A stretch of DNA of 64,000 bases, from positions 60,744,659-60,808,658 of the forward strand of contig CM049313.1 in NCBI GenBank assembly GCA_026874595.1. The letters are read 5' to 3'. Position 1 is the first letter of the stretch. Every line of letters starts with the position of its first letter. Origin of the DNA: Sipunculus nudus (Eukaryota > Annelida > Sipuncula > Golfingiida > Sipunculidae). The position numbers and the translations under genes were made by a program. The notes beneath the pieces were generated by a model that saw only the letters and a list, made by a program, of their open reading frames with translations, had not been told where the DNA came from and did not search any database. Below are positions 60,289-64,000 of this stretch, one piece after another.

Positions 60289-62544
60289 GGCAATAAATAA
60301 AACTCGGAAGTCGGAAGTCGGAAGCCCTCGGAAGTCGGAAGCCGTTTTATATTTTAGTATAATTTTAAAAATAACAAACAAAGTCGACAAGTTTTTGTGT
60401 TAAAACGGAGGATACAGACACCCTTTTTCATACGAGAAAGTATCAAAGATGTATATTAATATATATGAAAATTAAAGCATAATTAATGCGTCGGAAGCCT
60501 ATCGGAAGTCATCCTGAAGTGACAGATGATGCTCAAAATACATAAAACTCGGAAGTCAAGCCACAGTATCAACCAACAATGACACAAAAAGGTCTTGCAT
60601 CAACCCAAATATTAATTTAGGTAATATTTATGTATTTGAATAAAATCATAATGTATATAACTATAACAACATAATATATAAATTCATATTAAAATATAAA
60701 ACATGAATATAAAATACTATAATTATAAATAAAAAAACAGTATAATACAATACAGATTTGTTTTGGTATTCTCTTTTATTTTCATTGAACAAATACATAC
60801 ATGATGCAAAATATAATTCCAACAAATTCCTGGAACTGAAGGCTAATAAATGTTATCTTATCTTATCTTATCTTATCTTATAATACAAGTATAATAAAAT
60901 GTGTACATAATGTGTTAAATAACACAGATGACGATATAATTATATATTCATTCAACAGCGATATAATTTGATATTAAATTATATTATATGATAAAATATC
61001 ATATATTATAAAAGTAATAATCAATATTCCTATATTAAGTAAGACAAAAATATATAGGTCAATATAAATTAATATATGAAATGATTAAATTGTATATAAT
61101 ATGATTATTTATATATCCATTCATGTATGTGATAATTTATCTCCTCCACCTAGGGAGTTATTCTAACAAATAAAAAGGATAACAGATGGCAGAAAAGATT
61201 TTAGATGGCGATTCCTCCTATTAGTTGTAACTGATAATTATCTAAAGATAGTTTTATGTCGTTACCTTAAAGGCACACGCGTTTCATTGTTCTTATTGCC
61301 TGATCCCCAGTTAGCACAAACATTTTATGAAACTGTTCTTAAAATGTTTCCAAAACAGTATGTGGCTTTAAAGTGTAAAATTAAAAAATGATCTCTGGAC
61401 TCATATAATAATGTAATATCCTTCCTACATAAATTATTTTGATTAAGCTAAAATTAAAATATATAGATACTGTTATAATTTATATCAATATTTTTGAAAC
61501 ATCACATGCCGTTATTTTTTTTAATCTTTCACAGTTATGCAGTTTTACATATTTTTAAATTTTCGAAATATTTTGGAAGTGTTTTTATAATGGTTTATGC
61601 AAATTGTCTGTGCAATGTTCTAAAAATGTTTGCTGATACTTTGTGTGATCAGTATTCAACAAGCATTGGAGAGTTATATGCGTTCCATATAAAGCAACCT
61701 AATGCATGGATAAAAATTAGTTTCATTTATACTGTATATAGCACCCTAATGGATAAAAAAGAATAGTTTTATTAATACAAAACTTAATGGACTTTTTCTT
61801 ACGGTTTTACCAGTTCCTGCAAGGATGCGACAGTTTGATACTTTGTTTTTTTTACATTAATATACAAATTTATGTATTTTATCAAATATTTGAATAGTAT
61901 TATGTAAAAATATTATAATACAAATTAATGTAGAATACTTAACTTAATTTTTTATATGATAAAATATTCTAATCTATTTTGTTATATAAGGAAAAAAATT
62001 ATATCACCATTTTGATAATCTAACGAAATTTTAAATGCTTTTATATTATATTTATTAGAAATAACATTCCATATTAAAATATTACGTCGCGATATGATAT
62101 ATAATGTATTACATTTGAATGTATATTTCAACATTTATTTTTTTTTATATTTTATATATCATTATTTTTAATTAGTCATATACATTATGGTTTTATTCAA
62201 ATACATAAATATAACTTAAATTAAAATATGGAATTATGCAAGACTTTTTCTGTGTCATTTTTGGTTGGTGCTATATGGTCTTGAATTCCGAGTTTTATGC
62301 ATTTTGAACATCATCTGTGTCACCTCAGGATGACTTCCGAGAGGCTTCCGACGCATTATAAATGCTTTGATTTTTATATATGGGAATATACGTTTGTGCG
62401 ACTTTCTGGTTTTGCAAAGGGGGTCTATATCTTCCATTTTAACACGAAAAAGTGTTGGTATGATCGTTATTTTTAACATAATATCAAAAATTATAACGGC
62501 TTCCATATCCGAAGACTTCCGACTTCCGAGTTTTATTTATTGCC
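60289..62544. mobile_element. 2.26-kb foldback element with 9-bp target duplication (Mutator-like candidate)
   Basis: It begins GGCAATAAATAAAACTCGG and ends with the exact inverse. ATCACTTCA directly flanks both ends (60,280-60,288 and 62,545-62,553), a perfect 9-bp duplication. The ~275-bp arms (60,289-60,562 and 62,273-62,544) share CGGAAGTCGGAAG, GAAGCCGTT, GTGTTAAAA, ATGCGTCGGAAGCC and CGGAAGTCATCCTGA in order. Nine-bp duplications and long inverted repeats are typical of Mutator-like elements. The AT-rich middle lacks a transposase, so it is non-autonomous. Confidence 0.78.
60820..60881 (+). repeat. 62-bp 3'-end copy of the 2.4-kb LINE
   Basis: CAACAAATTCCTGGAACTGA, continuing through GGCTAATAAATG and four TTATC repeats, is identical to 4,979-5,038 of the Rex1-like LINE. 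It is either an extreme 5' truncation or the tail of a SINE that borrows the LINE 3' end. It sits inside the Mutator-like element, so it arrived there after or with it. Confidence 0.8.
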
Positions 62545-62554
62545 ATCACTTCAG

Positions 62555-63886
62555 TCTTGGTCAGGACAACCAGTTTCCATAAATATATAAATATGCATGG
62601 CTGATATTATCTGTAGACTTGAACATCCGTCATGTATTTACCAGCCAGAAGTGACATATTATAGTTGTATAGACTAGGACTCGACCTGACTGATCAATGT
62701 GGTGTCATTCTTACCAGGATATTGTATATTATGCTAGGATCCCGTCTATTTTAGGGGGTTTCCCAAAAGTATACTACGCGTCCTGATTGGTTAAAATACA
62801 CCAATAGGTGGCAGCATACGGTCTCGTGTGAAGAGTCATCAAACTTTCCAAAACTTCCGGGGGACACTGAGACCAGACACAGGAAATATATAAAACTTAG
62901 ATATGAATAAAGAGTCTTCAAAGCATACATAGTTCGATCAGGACAGGCTTAAACCCAGGTTTGTGTGGACTATTTTGAACGTCGTTGCAAATGAGGTGAC
63001 CCCAAGAAGGGCCCCAGCGCCAGCAAGGTCCGAGAACTGGTGAGAGTTTGTACAGCACTGACACAGAGAGCTGCCCCGAACTCTTGTCCATCTCTAGATC
63101 TCTTGCCCGGACGCCCAATTTTAGATCTAACATAGGACGTCGGGTCCCGAGATAGACTACCTGGGCCAACACCAATTATTGCAATTCGTGTGGTGTGAAT
63201 GATATGACATAATTATACATAATGTTACATATTTTTATACCATATAAGCTGTATCTTATTTTTTGTCTCCAAAACACTATAAACATTTATTTAATTTATG
63301 TTTTTTACTTTTTAAGAAAAAGTTCTGTTTAATAAGTTAAGGTGACAAATTAAAAAAAAATGTCCCATGTGTGATTTTGACCCAACTGGGCTTGTGTTTT
63401 ACTTTTATTGCTTTATATTTTAACCAAGTCTCCATTAAACTTTACACAAGATGTGAAATTTGTGCAACTTCAAGTTATAGAATCAAAGTCTGTAGATTTT
63501 CTTCCATTATAATGGAAATAGTACACACCAGATTTTAAGTTTGATTGATGATTTTTCCTCTGTTTTATTTCCTCCAGTAAGGGTTATGTTTTTGATCCAT
63601 TCTCTCAGTGTTGTAAGTTTATAGTTAGCATACAGTGGTTAGCATAAAAACCCTGTGAAATATATATATTTTACTGAGAATGTAAAATGTGTCATTTTTC
63701 ATTAAGGTTAAAAGTAAGTTTGCCAGAAAAAGGTGTTGGTGGATTCCTTTGTTCAACAGAATATTATGAATATCAGACAATGGACAAGTGGAACTCTGTC
63801 TTTGAAATCATCAGATAAAAAGTATCATATAATCCTTGTCCAGAGCCAATCACTAAGTAAATTTTAGCAAAGGATATGGTCATTAG
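62555..63886. other. Region without recognisable genes; weak LTR/promoter-like block
   Basis: Near 62,885-62,912 ATATATAAAAC is followed within 20 bases by GAATAAAG, a TATA box and polyadenylation signal order sometimes seen in LTRs. CCAATAGGTGGCAGCA at 62,800-62,815 is a weak CTCF-like word. No pol coding follows. The rest is featureless. Confidence 0.35.
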
Positions 63887-64000
63887 GGGTAGGACGTAGC
63901 CTGGTGGTTAAGGTGTTTGACATCGGAGCCAAGGGTCACTGGTTCAAACCCCACCGGTGCTTCCATGGCATAATGGTGAAATCTTGCTAGATCCTCGGAG
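63887..64000 (+). mobile_element. tRNA-derived SINE, cut by the window edge
   Basis: TAGCCTGGTGGTTAAGGTG (63,897-63,915) is a good RNA polymerase III A box and GGTTCAAACCC (63,941-63,951) a good B box, 25-26 bases apart, preceded by GGGGTAGGACG. The lack of a full cloverleaf and the non-tRNA sequence that follows favour a SINE over a tRNA gene. The 3' end lies beyond the window. Confidence 0.75.

Noticed and set aside
62760-63175. A second LTR retrotransposon
   Set aside because: TATA and AATAAA words lie in suggestive order, but no LTR partner, primer-binding site or pol coding could be shown.
63887-64000. A functional tRNA gene
   Set aside because: A and B boxes are good, but the acceptor stem does not close and non-tRNA sequence follows, as in a SINE.

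Overview
This is an AT-rich stretch of an animal nuclear genome, most likely an invertebrate and plausibly a mollusc or other lophotrochozoan. The clade call is inference from the mix of repeats: Rex1-like and L2-like LINEs, a Penelope-like element with a GIY-YIG domain, a gypsy LTR relic, tRNA-derived SINEs and many (TA)n tracts. Nothing looks bacterial or viral: there are no operons or dense ORFs, and the one host gene I can reconstruct is split by spliceosomal introns.

Layout. At 2.4-5.0 kb is a 5'-truncated Rex1/Babar-like LINE with an uninterrupted 720-codon endonuclease/reverse-transcriptase frame and a TTATC tail. At 8.0-9.3 kb is the 3' LTR plus RNase H end of a gypsy element (minus strand). 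12.1-12.9 kb is duplicated at 56.0-56.9 kb. A 303-bp MITE lies at 14.6 kb. At 19.7-21.4 kb (minus strand) is a five-exon Ras/Rab-like small GTPase; four exons carry consistent phases and all the G motifs, and the last is tentative. At 21.9-22.5 kb is an L2-like LINE relic. At 22.6-25.5 kb are tandem arrays, one with repeated CTCF-like motifs. At 26.4-28.0 kb are another array and a Penelope-like relic. At 30.0-31.0 kb is a second Rex1-like relic with a TATTC tail.

The right half is dominated by DNA elements with long inverted repeats. (1) 33,747-43,452 is a 9.7-kb insertion with CACTA termini, ~353-bp inverted repeats about 99% identical, and a TAA target duplication. It splits a dispersed repeat whose uninterrupted copy lies inside the element itself. 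(2) 47,727-53,457 is a 5.7-kb element whose inverted arms are built from tandem ~730-bp units. (3) 60,289-62,544 is a 2.26-kb foldback element with ~275-bp inverted repeats and a perfect 9-bp target duplication, as expected of Mutator-like elements. None of the three shows a recognisable transposase, so all look non-autonomous. A GC-rich 21-bp minisatellite (57.7-58.3 kb) and a SINE cut by the window edge (63.9-64.0 kb) complete the picture.

The only host gene supported is the small GTPase. The rest is a nest of transposons inserted into one another. The best leads are the three inverted-repeat elements, the GTPase with leucine at the Gln61-equivalent position, and the CTCF-like motif array.
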